Assembly (NCBI GenBank): GCA_949751835.1
Contig: CATKHK010000061.1
Location: 186,001-250,000, forward strand
DNA: 64,000 bases
Direction: 5' to 3'
Origin: Blepharisma japonicum
Taxonomy: Eukaryota > Ciliophora > Heterotrichea > Heterotrichida > Blepharismidae
The notes below the pieces were generated by a model. The model was not told the origin of the DNA. It saw only the letters and a list, made by a program, of their open reading frames with translations, and did not search any database. Below are positions 45,006-54,255 of the stretch, piece by piece (position 1 is the stretch's first letter; every line of letters starts with the position of its first letter). Both the position numbers and the translations under genes were made by a program.

Positions 45006-45686
45006 TTAGCAAGGAATAAAGGAGTAGTCAGGATTATGAATGTCGCCTCTAGAAGGAATGTGTCGCTTAGGATATTTTGTTGGAATTGTTTGTGTAAGAC
45101 ATTCAACATCAAAATAATTCGAAAAATGGTTAGGATTGTAGCTTAATTGTGGGGGTAATATAGATAATGATAAATTTTCATTGAATTGGTTGATAGAGTT
45201 CACAAGAGTAGGCTGTGGAGGAATTGGTACAATAAAACATGGTGGATTTTCTATAGCTGGGGGAGAAAGAGACTGAGGAGCTGACACAATAAAACATGGA
45301 GGGGCTTCTATGATTGCGGGAGGATTAGGATTAGGTGAAAAAAATGATAAATCAATGACATTTGAACTCGGCAAGCTAAATTTTGGGATTGACAGTGTAA
45401 TATCTATGATATTGTTATGAGTTGGGTTTATTTCTGAAGAGTTCAAGGAGTGATCATCATCTGTCTGCATCATTTGGTCACAATTGTTATCAGGGTACAT
45501 AGCTCCTCTGCATTTTTTACAAAGATCGCTTGGTTTCAAACTACTATCTTTAGGAATTGTTATTTCAGATGATTCTGAAATATTGCAATTATAACTGTTT
45601 GAAATTAAGCTTTCCAAATCTATGATTTGATTTTCTGTGTTATTTCTTATGTTATTTTCTGTTTGGCTTTCGACTTCTCCTATCAT
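45006..45686 (-). CDS. Unrecognised Pro/Asn/Ser-rich protein
   Basis: A 226-residue protein of low complexity. A small Cys cluster (CKKCRGAMYPDNNC, residues about 57-70) could bind zinc. The middle contains an imperfect duplication PPAI(I)E(A/N)PPCFIV. The C-terminus is rich in Pro, Asn and Tyr. No domain, signal peptide or membrane helix is seen. It probably is a real gene given an uninterrupted ATG-to-TAA frame in AT-rich DNA, but function cannot be suggested. Confidence 0.55.
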   Translation of the reverse strand: MIGEVESQTENNIRNNTENQIIDLESLISNSYNCNISESSEITIPKDSSLKPSDLCKKCRGAMYPDNNCDQMMQTDDDHSLNSSEINPTHNNIIDITLSIPKFSLPSSNVIDLSFFSPNPNPPAIIEAPPCFIVSAPQSLSPPAIENPPCFIVPIPPQPTLVNSINQFNENLSLSILPPQLSYNPNHFSNYFDVECLTQTIPTKYPKRHIPSRGDIHNPDYSFIPC

Positions 45687-45807
45687 AAATTTATAATAAA
45701 TTTAAGCCTTTTAGCAAGTTTTAATGGGGGCATATTTGCAAATTTAATAAAAATTTAGATTCTCGATACATTGAAAAAAATTATATCAGACTTTATTTTA
45801 GCTCATG

Positions 45808-47115
45808 TTAATTATATTTCTCATTAAGCTTGTCTTCAATTTCTTTAGTATTCATTATAATCTGCTCAAACTCCGCAATTGAAGTACTAGCAAATGATCT
45901 CAATATAAGCTCATACTTCTTTGATTTACTCTGCTTAAATGTAGGAATTTCTAACGAAGCTAACCTTGACGTGACGATTTTGATAATGATTACCAAAGCT
46001 TCAATTTCTGCTTCTAAATTTACGCTATTATCTTGAAGGATTTTCATGTTTTTCTCTTTTGACTTTGTTGAAAGAATTTGTGATAACGACTTTTTACCTA
46101 ACTGCAACTTTTGGTACTGAATTCTGTCATTTTCAAGTTTTGCTTCGGTTTTTGTTTTAATTTTTTCAAGCTCTTTTTTCCATCCGACTGCTTCTATCAT
46201 AGCTTCAATATCAATTATTTCCCATCTCGCCCAGTCAAGAAGGACAATAAAAGGGTTTTTAAAATTTTCTCTTGGATTTACCTCTAAGGGAGGATTTCCA
46301 TAAGTTTGGGAATAAAATGTGTTTACTTCATTGATCCCATTAAACAGCTGTGCATGTGAGGCTTCAAAAGAATGGAAATACTCTGTGTTTACTTTAGAAA
46401 TTTGTTCAAATTTATCTAATACACATTTTCCAGCTTTGAAGTATTCGTTGGCTTCATCTATGATTCTTTCATAGTTTTCATTATAATCACATGAGGAAAA
46501 ATTCTTAAAAATTCTTTGGTAATTTCTTGAAATTTCGTCGTAAGTAGGCTTTTTCAGCTCATTAACTCTTTTATTAAATTCAGAAGGGCCTCTTATAAAG
46601 AGCTGAAATTCATCGGACTCATAAAGAAAATTCATTGATGAAATTTTGCTTAAAAATAAGTTAAGTAATTTTTTTCGCTGCTCTATGAATTGTGGCTGGG
46701 TAGTTCCCTAAATATAAAATACTAAGTGCTGCTTATGAGGAACTGGGGGTATATAACAACCAGGCCATGAGTTTAATAAATGCTCTCTAAGAGCTCTGAA
46801 ATCTTTAAATCTCCTAAAGTTTTCAAAGGTCCCTGACTTATCTTGGCCTTTGATATTAAAATAAACATGCTTTTTCAGAAGCTCAGATCTAAGGGTGTGC
46901 TCATTAATTGCTAGTTTTATACTTGAATCTGACTTTTGTTCCTCTTCTTCATCTTCATCAGGCAGATTCGGTACATTTGGAACTATTGGATATTTAACAT
47001 CAACTTTTTCCATTGAAGGATAATTTGGCTGGTTTCCAGTTTCATCAACTAGATCTTCTTCTTTGTATTCAACAACCTTGATTTCTTCCAAAGGATTTAT
47101 ATTTGAATACTCCAT
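45808..47115 (-). CDS. PX-domain sorting nexin, PX-BAR type
   Basis: A 430-residue protein after removal of a 15-nt intron (46708-46722) lying inside the PX domain. The N-terminus is acidic (MEYSNINPLEEIKVVEYKEE). The PX domain (about 65-165) shows YFNIKG, RRFKDFRALREHL and the PPxP loop GCYIPPVPHKQHL, continuing after the splice as FIEQRKKLLNLFL and ending DEFQLFIRG. Residues about 190-430 are helical with BAR-like character (FHSFEASHAQLFNGINEV, LLDWARWEIIDIEAMIEAV). This is the SNX1/2/5-like layout: PI3P binding and endosome tubulation with retromer. The start is the ATG at 47115. Confidence 0.87.
46708..46722 (-). other. 15-nt spliceosomal intron in the sorting nexin gene
   Basis: On the minus strand GTATTTTATATTTAG. 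It contains the only in-frame stop between the two halves of the PX domain; removal preserves frame and PX continuity. Confidence 0.9.
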
Positions 47116-47268
47116 AATTACTTTCCAAATATTATTAAACACCAAATATTATAGCTTCGTCTTTTATTACGATATACGCATTATTTTCTCTCTTAAAATT
47201 CCTACCAAAAAGTATGATTTCTTTAGCTTATTGGCAAAAAATAAATTTATTTAAAATATAATATTTAA

Positions 47269-48180
47269 TTAAACAGACGAATCTTTATAGTTTTTAAGTT
47301 TTCCTAGCGAATATATCATTGCCCCTGTCGTGCTACACAATAACCCTATTAAAAATAAAGGACTTAAAACAACATCCCCAAACGCTATTAGCCCTACAAA
47401 CATCGAGCACAGATCTTTTACATTCCCAGTTATTGTCGTCGCCATTGGGGAGTTATAAGTTGTGCACAGTGTAATTGAAAAATTGCACAAAAGCCCTACA
47501 AAGGAAGACGCTGACAATCAAAACACAAAATTCCATGTTTTAGTAAGCGGATTTAAGGCTACGTCGATATATTCTTCTTGTGTATAAGCTCCAATCATGA
47601 CAATTGGCAATGATAGAATTGCTGTGTAATAAAATTGTGATAAAGCATCTAGCTTATCATTTTTTTGTTTTAATTTATTCATAAGCTGTAATTGAAGTGC
47701 ACACATCACGTCTGATAATAAAACAAATAATAGCCCTATGAAACTTAATGTAAGGTCATTGCAACCTGCTATTAGAGCACCAGCTGTAATAAAAATGACC
47801 CCCAAAGTGCTTCATAGATCGACAGGCTTACGTAAGACAAAAATATCTATTGAGTATATCATAGCTGTGACTAGCTTTCTTAACGCAACATACATAGGAA
47901 GATTTGTATAGGCCATCCCAATTAATCCTAGCACGATGTTGCCTATAAATGCTAAAGATACATGGATAGTCTCAAAAGCTTGATCTATGTGAAACCTAGG
48001 AAGTGACTTGTAAATCCCATAATACCTTGTAGCTTCAATCACAAATACTGAGAGAAAATACTGAGCAAAAAGCATAAGAAAAGTGCAGCGGAATTCGTAG
48101 AGACTTATCATGACTTTGTTGGATAAGTTCATCATTGTTGCTGTGATGCCGTAAAAGATACATATTAGTAATGGTCTCAT
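47269..48180 (-). CDS. Nucleotide-sugar transporter, SLC35D-like (DMT superfamily)
   Basis: A 303-residue multispanning protein read across two TGA-Trp codons, with about ten hydrophobic helices. Landmarks are NLSNKVMISLY in helix 1, LPMYVALRKLVTAMIY, and SPMATTITGNVKDLCSMFVGL, the positions where SLC35D/GDP-mannose-type carriers have MFxxLRR and TTxxGxxKN motifs. It should exchange a nucleotide sugar for the nucleoside monophosphate across Golgi or ER membranes. The substrate cannot be told from sequence. Triose-phosphate translocators are a less likely alternative. Confidence 0.87.
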
Positions 48181-48306
48181 TTATAACATTTCCATTTTAT
48201 ATTACGTGTTGAGTTGAAAAAAGATATTTTTAATTATTTCGAATTTTTATAAGAATAATCATATTAATATATTGGGGAATTTACAGCTACTTAAAATTCA
48301 TAGTCA

Positions 48307-49827
48307 ATGTCTGGAGAAAAATCTGAAAAACTCGCTATTGATGCAAATAGAGCTGCTATGGTTTATCTAAAAGAAGGAGAGCTTAACAAGTGCTACGATT
48401 TATTGAAAAAAGCAGAAAATTCGTTAATCACAAGCCCTTTCAAAAATTCGAAACAATTGTTAGGGACCACATGAAATAATTTAGGCTGCTTTTATAAGAA
48501 AACGGAGAATTATAACGCGGCTTTGTATTATTTTCGAAAATCCTTGGAAATTGGGATAAAAGAATCAGTTGACCCAGGAAATATCGCTTCGACTCATCTT
48601 AATATGTGCACGATTTTATCACGTCAAGGAAACCATGAGCCAGCGGTTGGCCATGCCAAGCAAGCAATGGAGATTTTGATACCATTATATGATAAAAGGC
48701 CAGAATTAATTAGTAATTTGGTGCTGTCGTATTTTAATGCAGCTGTTGAATATGAACATATGAATTTTAGGACTGAGTCAATTGAATATAATAAGCTTGG
48801 GCTAGAAATTGCACAGAAATATATGGGAGCTAAGCATCATTTAACGAGCACTTTAAAGAAAAATTTAGAAAGGATTATGACTGTAAAGAGAAGTACAGTA
48901 AATAGAGTAAGGTCGATTGATCGATCAATTTCTCCTATAGAAGATGAAACGTCTGTTAGCAGAAGATGAAGAAATAGCAAATATCTCAAAAACATTGACG
49001 ATGATGAAGCAATTGCAAATCTACCGACCTCATTAAGCGTGAAATCTCATAAAAATTCCCAAAAAAAACAATTTACTATGTACAAAAGACGGCAAAGCCT
49101 TAATAAATGGAGCAGTAATAGAGCAAGTCCAAATAAATTGGATTTCGATGAAATTTTTCCGACACCAGAAAAACCGAAAAGCGTCCCAAGAATACAAAAA
49201 AATTACGAAAATAGTTTAGATCCTGCTAGTAGCAGAGTAAGAAAAAATAGAGAGAAAAGTAATAAACAACTAAATAGAAAACCTTCTACTTTGAAAATAG
49301 AAGCACCAAAAATATTTCTGACAAAAGCAGAGCATGAAGATGGAGGAAAGTATTTGCAAAATATACAGTATAGAAAGAAAGAGATTTATTTGAGTAAATG
49401 TGATTTTAAAAAACACCTTGAAAATGTGAAAAAAATAATTGAGGGAAATTTACAGCCAAATTATTTAGATCCACAAAAAAAAGGTGCTTTTACATATCAT
49501 TCGGGTAAGCTCATAGCAAATCCTGAAACTCCTCCACCTAGGCCAAGGAAAATTGATTTAAAGCCTCTATTAGAGCAATTTCCGCCAAGGTCGCCTTTAT
49601 CAAGATTTGCCAAAGAAAAAGCCCGTGTAACAAAAATCCAATCACATGTCAGAAAGCTGATTGCTGTAAAATCATATAAAAACTTAAAAAGTTCAGTTGT
49701 AAAAATTCAAAGCTATATAAGGATGTTTCTTATCAGGAAACTCTACAAATCAATATTAAGTGCAGTTGTTTTTATTCAATCTGTGTACAGGGGTCATAGA
49801 GTAAGAAAAAACCTTAACTATTTATAA
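48307..49827 (+). CDS. TPR protein with C-terminal IQ motifs
   Basis: A 506-residue protein in one frame across two TGA-Trp codons. N-terminal TPR units occupy about 1-190 (ANRAAMVYLKEGELNKCYDL, NNLGCFYKKTENYNAALYYF, LNMCTILSRQGNHEPAVGHA, NAAVEYEHMNFRTESIEYN). A basic disordered middle is followed at about 440-500 by three IQ calmodulin-binding motifs (KIQSHVRKLIAVKSYK, KIQSYIRMFLIRKLYK, FIQSVYRGHRVRKN). A calcium/calmodulin-linked scaffold, possibly ciliary or cortical, is inferred. The 11332 gene is a looser relative. Confidence 0.85.
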
Positions 49828-50015
49828 CATGTTTTTATCGCTTAATTAATATAAATTTTTTGTTTATTTTCTCTAATAAATATGTTTTATATTTAGCCTA
49901 ATAAATTATGCCATTTACTATAACTCACAACACTCCTAGAAATAATATTATTAGCAAACATCAAATTTACTATCAAATGATAATTATAAATAAATATTTT
50001 ATTTCAAATTATGTT

Positions 50016-50937
50016 CTACGCAGCTGGCTCAAATAAATTCAAAAAGTCTCCATCCAAAGACGACTGGAAAGCGGCTTTCACAGATTTATAAGATGGAGGC
50101 CTTTGCTTTCCAGACTTAGCTTCAATTACATGAGCGCTAAAAATCCTTCTATTATACTTCTCATCCCTATTCAAAATAATAGGAACATCATAAAGCTTAT
50201 CGGTAAGTGGTTTCTTTATTATATCATTTCCCATAGGAGGCTGCACCTTTTCTTGGGATGCAATGATTCTCATTCTTCTAGTCTTCTCATTCTGAGTTTT
50301 CGGTCTTGTCACACCTTCATCTCAAGCATGCTCAAATGCTGGCGATCCAGCATTTTTTCTGTCAGAATATTGTAATTCACTGTTTTCTTCCTGCTCTGCT
50401 GGATGCTTATATGACCAAGTTTTCTCAAACATTTCTTTTGTTGCTAAATCATTAGGAGGCGTGCAGCTTGATGGAGGAAGATAAAGACCAGTTGCTTTTG
50501 GAGGAGTTTTATGTCTTGATGGTGGACGATGCCTTGACATTTCATTGATTTTTGTCACCTCTGATGCTCGATAGCCAATAGTTACTGGCCTTTTAAAATC
50601 TTCTGTAGGTTTTAAAGCATTAGTTTTTGTATTATCCTGCATCATTGTAAGCAATTTCACTGGAGCTCTTGTTATTGAAGAATTTCAACCAGAGCCCCTG
50701 ATAGAAACCTTATTACTTTTTGGATGGCTCGGAGAATTCATAGAATTTACTTCAAATTTGTGAGAACTCACAGGAAGTTTTTTTTGGTAATAAAAATTCC
50801 GTTCTGGAAAGCCTGGTGCTGTCCCACCTCTTTTAGCTTCTTCTCTACATTATTTTTTACAATGGACTGAATGGCCAAATAGAATAGCCTAGTGAAGATC
50901 CTTCTTTTTGCTTCCTTTGGTTTCCTGTTGAATACAT
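50016..50937 (-). CDS. Unrecognised basic protein, two exons
   Basis: A 301-residue product of two exons joined across a 16-nt intron (50845-50860); it ends at TAG. Exon 1 encodes MYSTGNQRKQKEGSSLGYSI. The rest is rich in Pro, Arg, Lys and Ser with short hydrophobic motifs (PPSRHKTPPKATGLYLPPSS, YDVPIILNRDEKYNRR), and the last 30 residues look folded (YKSVKAAFQSSLDGDFLNLF). No family is recognised; the composition recalls axonemal and microtubule-associated proteins. The start codon lies 25 bp from that of the divergent coiled-coil gene. Confidence 0.72.
50845..50860 (-). other. 16-nt spliceosomal intron
   Basis: On the minus strand GTAAAAAATAATGTAG. It connects an ATG-led 77-nt exon to the main frame, which otherwise is closed by TAA with no ATG. 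Confidence 0.85.
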
Positions 50938-50962
50938 AAAGTTAAATTTTATTAAAATATTT

Positions 50963-51877
50963 ATGTCACAGTTTGCTACTGAAAATTTTCTTAAAAAAAT
51001 AGCTGACCTTCAATCAGAAATAAAAATAAAGGAAGCACAGATATATGATCAGCTGAAAAATCAAAGAAAATTAGAAATTGACTTAGAAGCAGCCAAAAAA
51101 AGATATAAAGAAAAAGAATATGAAAATCGACGAATTCTAGAAGATAACCATAGGCTAAGGGCGAGATTTAAAGAAATAAGCACTTTCAATTTTGGTGAAA
51201 ATAATGAAAGTAATGTAGAAATGATGGAAAAAGAAATAGTTAGAAGGAATGAAGAAATCAAGCGGCTTCAAGAACAATTGAAATCTCAAGAAAAGGATTT
51301 TAAAACTAAACTTGATGGAGAAACAAGGAGGCTATCAAAATTAGTGGCAGAAGGGGATAGAAAACTAATTGAGCTTAAAAAAATGATAAAAAATTCAACC
51401 GAGCCTAAAGACCAAAATTATGCTGACCCTCAATTATTATCAAAGTTGGCGCAGCTAAAAGAAGAAAATAATTATTTGAAACAAGAATTAGCTGAAAAAG
51501 CTATAGATCCTTCAATGGAAGACAGAATTAAAGAGCTTGAAGAAATGCAAGCAGAAATAATTCAAGAGAACAATAGAATGAAAGAAGAACTGCAAAACTC
51601 CTTAAAAGATAAAGGAAGTGGAGCTTATACAATTAGCAGAGAAATTAATAGAATATCCAAAGATGTCCATGGTCTATTCGAAATTTTGAATGCGTTTATT
51701 ACTGGAAAAGAAATTCCAATAAGATTATTATTAACAGTTCAAGAGCCCGATATGCCTTCTTTTTATCAGATTGATAAAGATTTCCAAACAATTAGGAATG
51801 ATCTCAACGAAATAAGAACAATGATAGCAGATTATCATGCAGAGCAGACTGGAAATAATATGTGTAATACTCAATAG
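50963..51877 (+). CDS. Coiled-coil protein of unknown function
   Basis: A 304-residue protein without TGA codons. Residues 5-215 are an almost unbroken coiled coil (LKKIADLQSEIKIKEAQIYD, MEKEIVRRNEEIKRLQEQLK, MEDRIKELEEMQAEII). The last 90 residues look globular (INRISKDVHGLFEILNAFIT, PIRLLLTVQEPDMPSFYQ, IRNDLNEIRTMIADYHAEQ). This end resembles the CEP-type and CCDC proteins of cilia, but no orthologue can be fixed. It is divergent from the preceding gene with a 25-bp gap between start codons. Confidence 0.75.
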   Translation: MSQFATENFLKKIADLQSEIKIKEAQIYDQLKNQRKLEIDLEAAKKRYKEKEYENRRILEDNHRLRARFKEISTFNFGENNESNVEMMEKEIVRRNEEIKRLQEQLKSQEKDFKTKLDGETRRLSKLVAEGDRKLIELKKMIKNSTEPKDQNYADPQLLSKLAQLKEENNYLKQELAEKAIDPSMEDRIKELEEMQAEIIQENNRMKEELQNSLKDKGSGAYTISREINRISKDVHGLFEILNAFITGKEIPIRLLLTVQEPDMPSFYQIDKDFQTIRNDLNEIRTMIADYHAEQTGNNMCNTQ

Positions 51878-52025
51878 CCAGGTGTTTCTCTTCCATTTAT
51901 TTAATCGATTTATTTAATTTTTTAATTCATCTAGTAATATTTGTTACCCTCTGATATCGGTCAAATATTAGGATAAAGAAGTTCAATTGAGAATAAGTAG
52001 AAAGTAGAAAAGCAGTCTTATGAGA

Positions 52026-52099
52026 GCTCCCGTAGCTCAGTTGGTTAGAGCATTGGTCTTATGAGCCAAAGGTCGCGAGTTCGAGCCTCGCTGGGAGCA
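52026..52099 (+). tRNA. tRNA-Ile, anticodon UAU
   Basis: A 74-nt complete cloverleaf without intron. The acceptor stem GCTCCCG pairs with TGGGAGC (one G-U), with discriminator A. The D arm is GCTC/GAGC, the anticodon stem TTGGT/GCCAA with one wobble, the loop CTTATGA, and the T arm GCGAG/CTCGC with loop TTCGAGC. No CCA is encoded, as in eukaryotes. The loop geometry places TAT at 34-36, hence Ile reading AUA, a common codon here. Position 37 is G, where an A (t6A) is usual for ANN-reading tRNAs. That is odd and slightly lowers confidence in the identity. Confidence 0.9.
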
Positions 52100-52105
52100 T
52101 TTTTT
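52100..52105 (+). terminator. RNA polymerase III terminator
   Basis: A run of six T follows the tRNA discriminator base immediately. Confidence 0.8.
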
Positions 52106-52151
52106 ATATCACTTAACCCTGTTTTAAAACATTTCTTTATTAAGTAGATTA

Positions 52152-53144
52152 TTAATTCTCCGCTCTTGAAACAGTAGAAGAACCATCCTCACATGAGTCT
52201 TTATGTCTGTACAGCATATTATACAAATCTTTCATTGTCCAAGTGCATCTATCCCCAAGCTCAGTCTCAAATGTATATTGAATCTTCGCAGGCGCTTCTC
52301 CATTCTCATACATTTCTAGTGCTTTTTCCTTTATATAATCTGGGATAAACCTGTTTTTCGCAGTTTTTCTAAGTTCTTCACGTGTCAATAGCTCATGAGT
52401 GTGTTGAAGTTTCCTCGTTGTAATCATTCATATATTATTTTTTTTCCTTAAAATTATATGGCATTTGCACGATTTTTTGATGCTTTTTCTGTTTCTTCGT
52501 TTATCTTGGTCATTTATTTTTCTCATCCGAACCTTCCCTCTAGCAGAGCATGCGTATTCTTGATATACATCTTTTTTGCTGTTTCCTTTGCAAATGTTAA
52601 ACCCACACCTTAAAGCGTATTTATTGAATTCTTCGGCTGCATCTTCTAAGGTATCAAAGAATTTACCAACTGCAATGCATTCGCTGTCAATGGAGGGATC
52701 AAATTCTATCTCATCCTTAAATAATGGATGGAGTTCTTTTTTAAGCATATAGATTGCTGGTTGTAGATCTTCTTTTATCTCTTTAAAAGATGATACTAAA
52801 TGATTAGTTTGAGGGGTTGAAATTTTAAGTTCATCTTCAGGCTTTATAATTGGGGTTAATTCTGTAGAAGCTATATTAAACTCGGTAGCAATTTTATTAA
52901 GAGCTTTTGAGGCTTCTGAAACATGCTTGCAAATTTTGTCGTGTTCGGATTTTGAAAGATCTAGATAAGGTTTACCTGATCTAAGGGTTGTCGAATCAGC
53001 TGGCTCGCGAAGGATAGCAATCAAGTTATTAACGTTATCTATGATACTGTTTAAAGCTTGAGCTGCTGTCATATCATAAGAAGTGCATTGGGAATATGTT
53101 TCCATACCACTCCACTTTACTGGGGAATGTGCATACCAGTTCAT
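52152..53144 (-). CDS. FAR1-type zinc-finger protein, probably MULE-derived
   Basis: A 330-residue protein with a TGA-Trp at 52428-52430, the Trp expected at the end of the FAR1 core. Residues about 163-255 fit the FAR1/WRKY-GCM1 zinc finger: FFDTLEDAAEEFNKYALRCG, ACSARGKVR, SCKCHIILRKKNNIW and the HTHEL ligand pair. This domain binds DNA in Mutator-like transposases and in the plant FHY3/FAR1 factors domesticated from them. No transposase catalytic core or terminal inverted repeats are visible, so a domesticated regulator is more likely than an element. The N-terminal 150 residues are helical and unrecognised. Confidence 0.75.
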
Positions 53145-53224
53145 TTAAGATACTAACTTCTAACTATTTTAATTTATAACAGAATTTCTAAAAGAACATT
53201 CTGCTTTTAGGCTAAGAAAAACAA

Positions 53225-54016
53225 TTATTTCTTCATCCTTCCTCGTTGGATTATATCTTCTTGCAGATCAGCAACTCTTTGCTTATCGATGCAATCTAGA
53301 ATTTTTTTCTTTTCATGAAACTCAGCAATTTTCTTTTTCTGGATTTCCATGTATATTCTTCTTTTTTCTTCTTCTTTTCTTATTAATGCAGCTTGCTCTT
53401 CTAGTTCAAGCTTTGCTTGCTCATTTTTTTGCTTCACAATTTCTTTATACTTCTCTAATTTGTTTTTTTGTGCTTTATGCTGCTTTAACCTTTTCAGCTC
53501 AGAGAGCTCATTCTCTATCTTTTTCTTTTCTTCGTTATCTATAAATTTTTTTTGTTTTTCTAATTTTTTCTTAGCTTTTTCTTCTTTATAAATTTCGATT
53601 TTTTCAAGAGTTATAAGCTTATTTTTATCAGGGAGGGAGCTGCGTCTTAGAGACGAAGACGTTTGAGAAAATCTTGAAGAATTCCCTTTAAACCTAACTG
53701 TGAATTCTTTTGGTTGATTATTGATCGATGGGAGTGTGCAATTCATATGATCAATATTTATGTCTTCCAAAAGTCGATTTAAAGGATGCTTTGGTAAGGA
53801 AATCATTGGCTCTTGCATATCTTCGATTGAAGAATAGTGAGAGCAAGGAATTTTCAATGTGCAAATTATGCAACGACCTTGTTGAGGAAGTGAGTTTTGG
53901 TAATTCCCCACAGCATATTTGAACTCTTTTCTAGTGAGGTCTTCTAAAGCAATTTTTAATTCTAATTGCTTCTGTTTAAGAGCATCAATTAGTACTTTAT
54001 CCATCTCAACTGACAT
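53225..54016 (-). CDS. Highly charged coiled-coil protein
   Basis: A 263-residue protein without TGA codons. A small possible zinc site (CIICTLKIPCSHY, residues about 49-61) is followed by a Ser-rich linker and then a Lys/Glu single-helix or coiled coil from about 140 to 255 (KKLEKQKKFIDNEEKKKIEN, EEEKRRIYMEIQKKKIAEFH). Such ER/K helices are common in cilia and flagellar proteins. Function is unknown. Confidence 0.72.
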   Translation of the reverse strand: MSVEMDKVLIDALKQKQLELKIALEDLTRKEFKYAVGNYQNSLPQQGRCIICTLKIPCSHYSSIEDMQEPMISLPKHPLNRLLEDINIDHMNCTLPSINNQPKEFTVRFKGNSSRFSQTSSSLRRSSLPDKNKLITLEKIEIYKEEKAKKKLEKQKKFIDNEEKKKIENELSELKRLKQHKAQKNKLEKYKEIVKQKNEQAKLELEEQAALIRKEEEKRRIYMEIQKKKIAEFHEKKKILDCIDKQRVADLQEDIIQRGRMKK

Positions 54017-54045
54017 GGGTAGAAACTATTATGCTTATAAAAATA

Positions 54046-54201
54046 TTAATATTTCATAGTTATAAACTGCTCTTTATTCACATTCAGAATATTCTCGACA
54101 ACCTTGTCTGCCAAATTTTTTAAAATCTTATATTTTTTGCTAATGGCTGGTTTTTTCTTCAAGGAAACTCTTTTCTTTTTCTTTCAAACAAAAATTTTCA
54201 T
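54046..54201 (-). CDS. Small basic protein, 51 residues
   Basis: ATG at 54201 to TAA at 54046, with a TGA at codon 6 read as Trp (MKIFVWKKKKRVSLKKKPA), which would hide it from standard-code gene finding. Fifteen of 51 residues are Lys. The second half is a plausible amphipathic helix (KILKNLADKVVENILNV). It resembles small ribosomal, ribosome-biogenesis or mitochondrial proteins in composition, but I cannot name it. It sits divergently 54 bp from the CK1 start, in line with the tight gene packing here. Confidence 0.5.
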
Positions 54202-54255
54202 AATTAATGCAAATACTTAAAAAATAAACCCAAAACGGTATTCAATGTATTAAAT

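Noticed and set aside
52026-52099. Elongator tRNA-Met (CAU) reading of this tRNA
   Set aside because: The 7-nt loop CTTATGA places UAU, not CAU, at positions 34-36.
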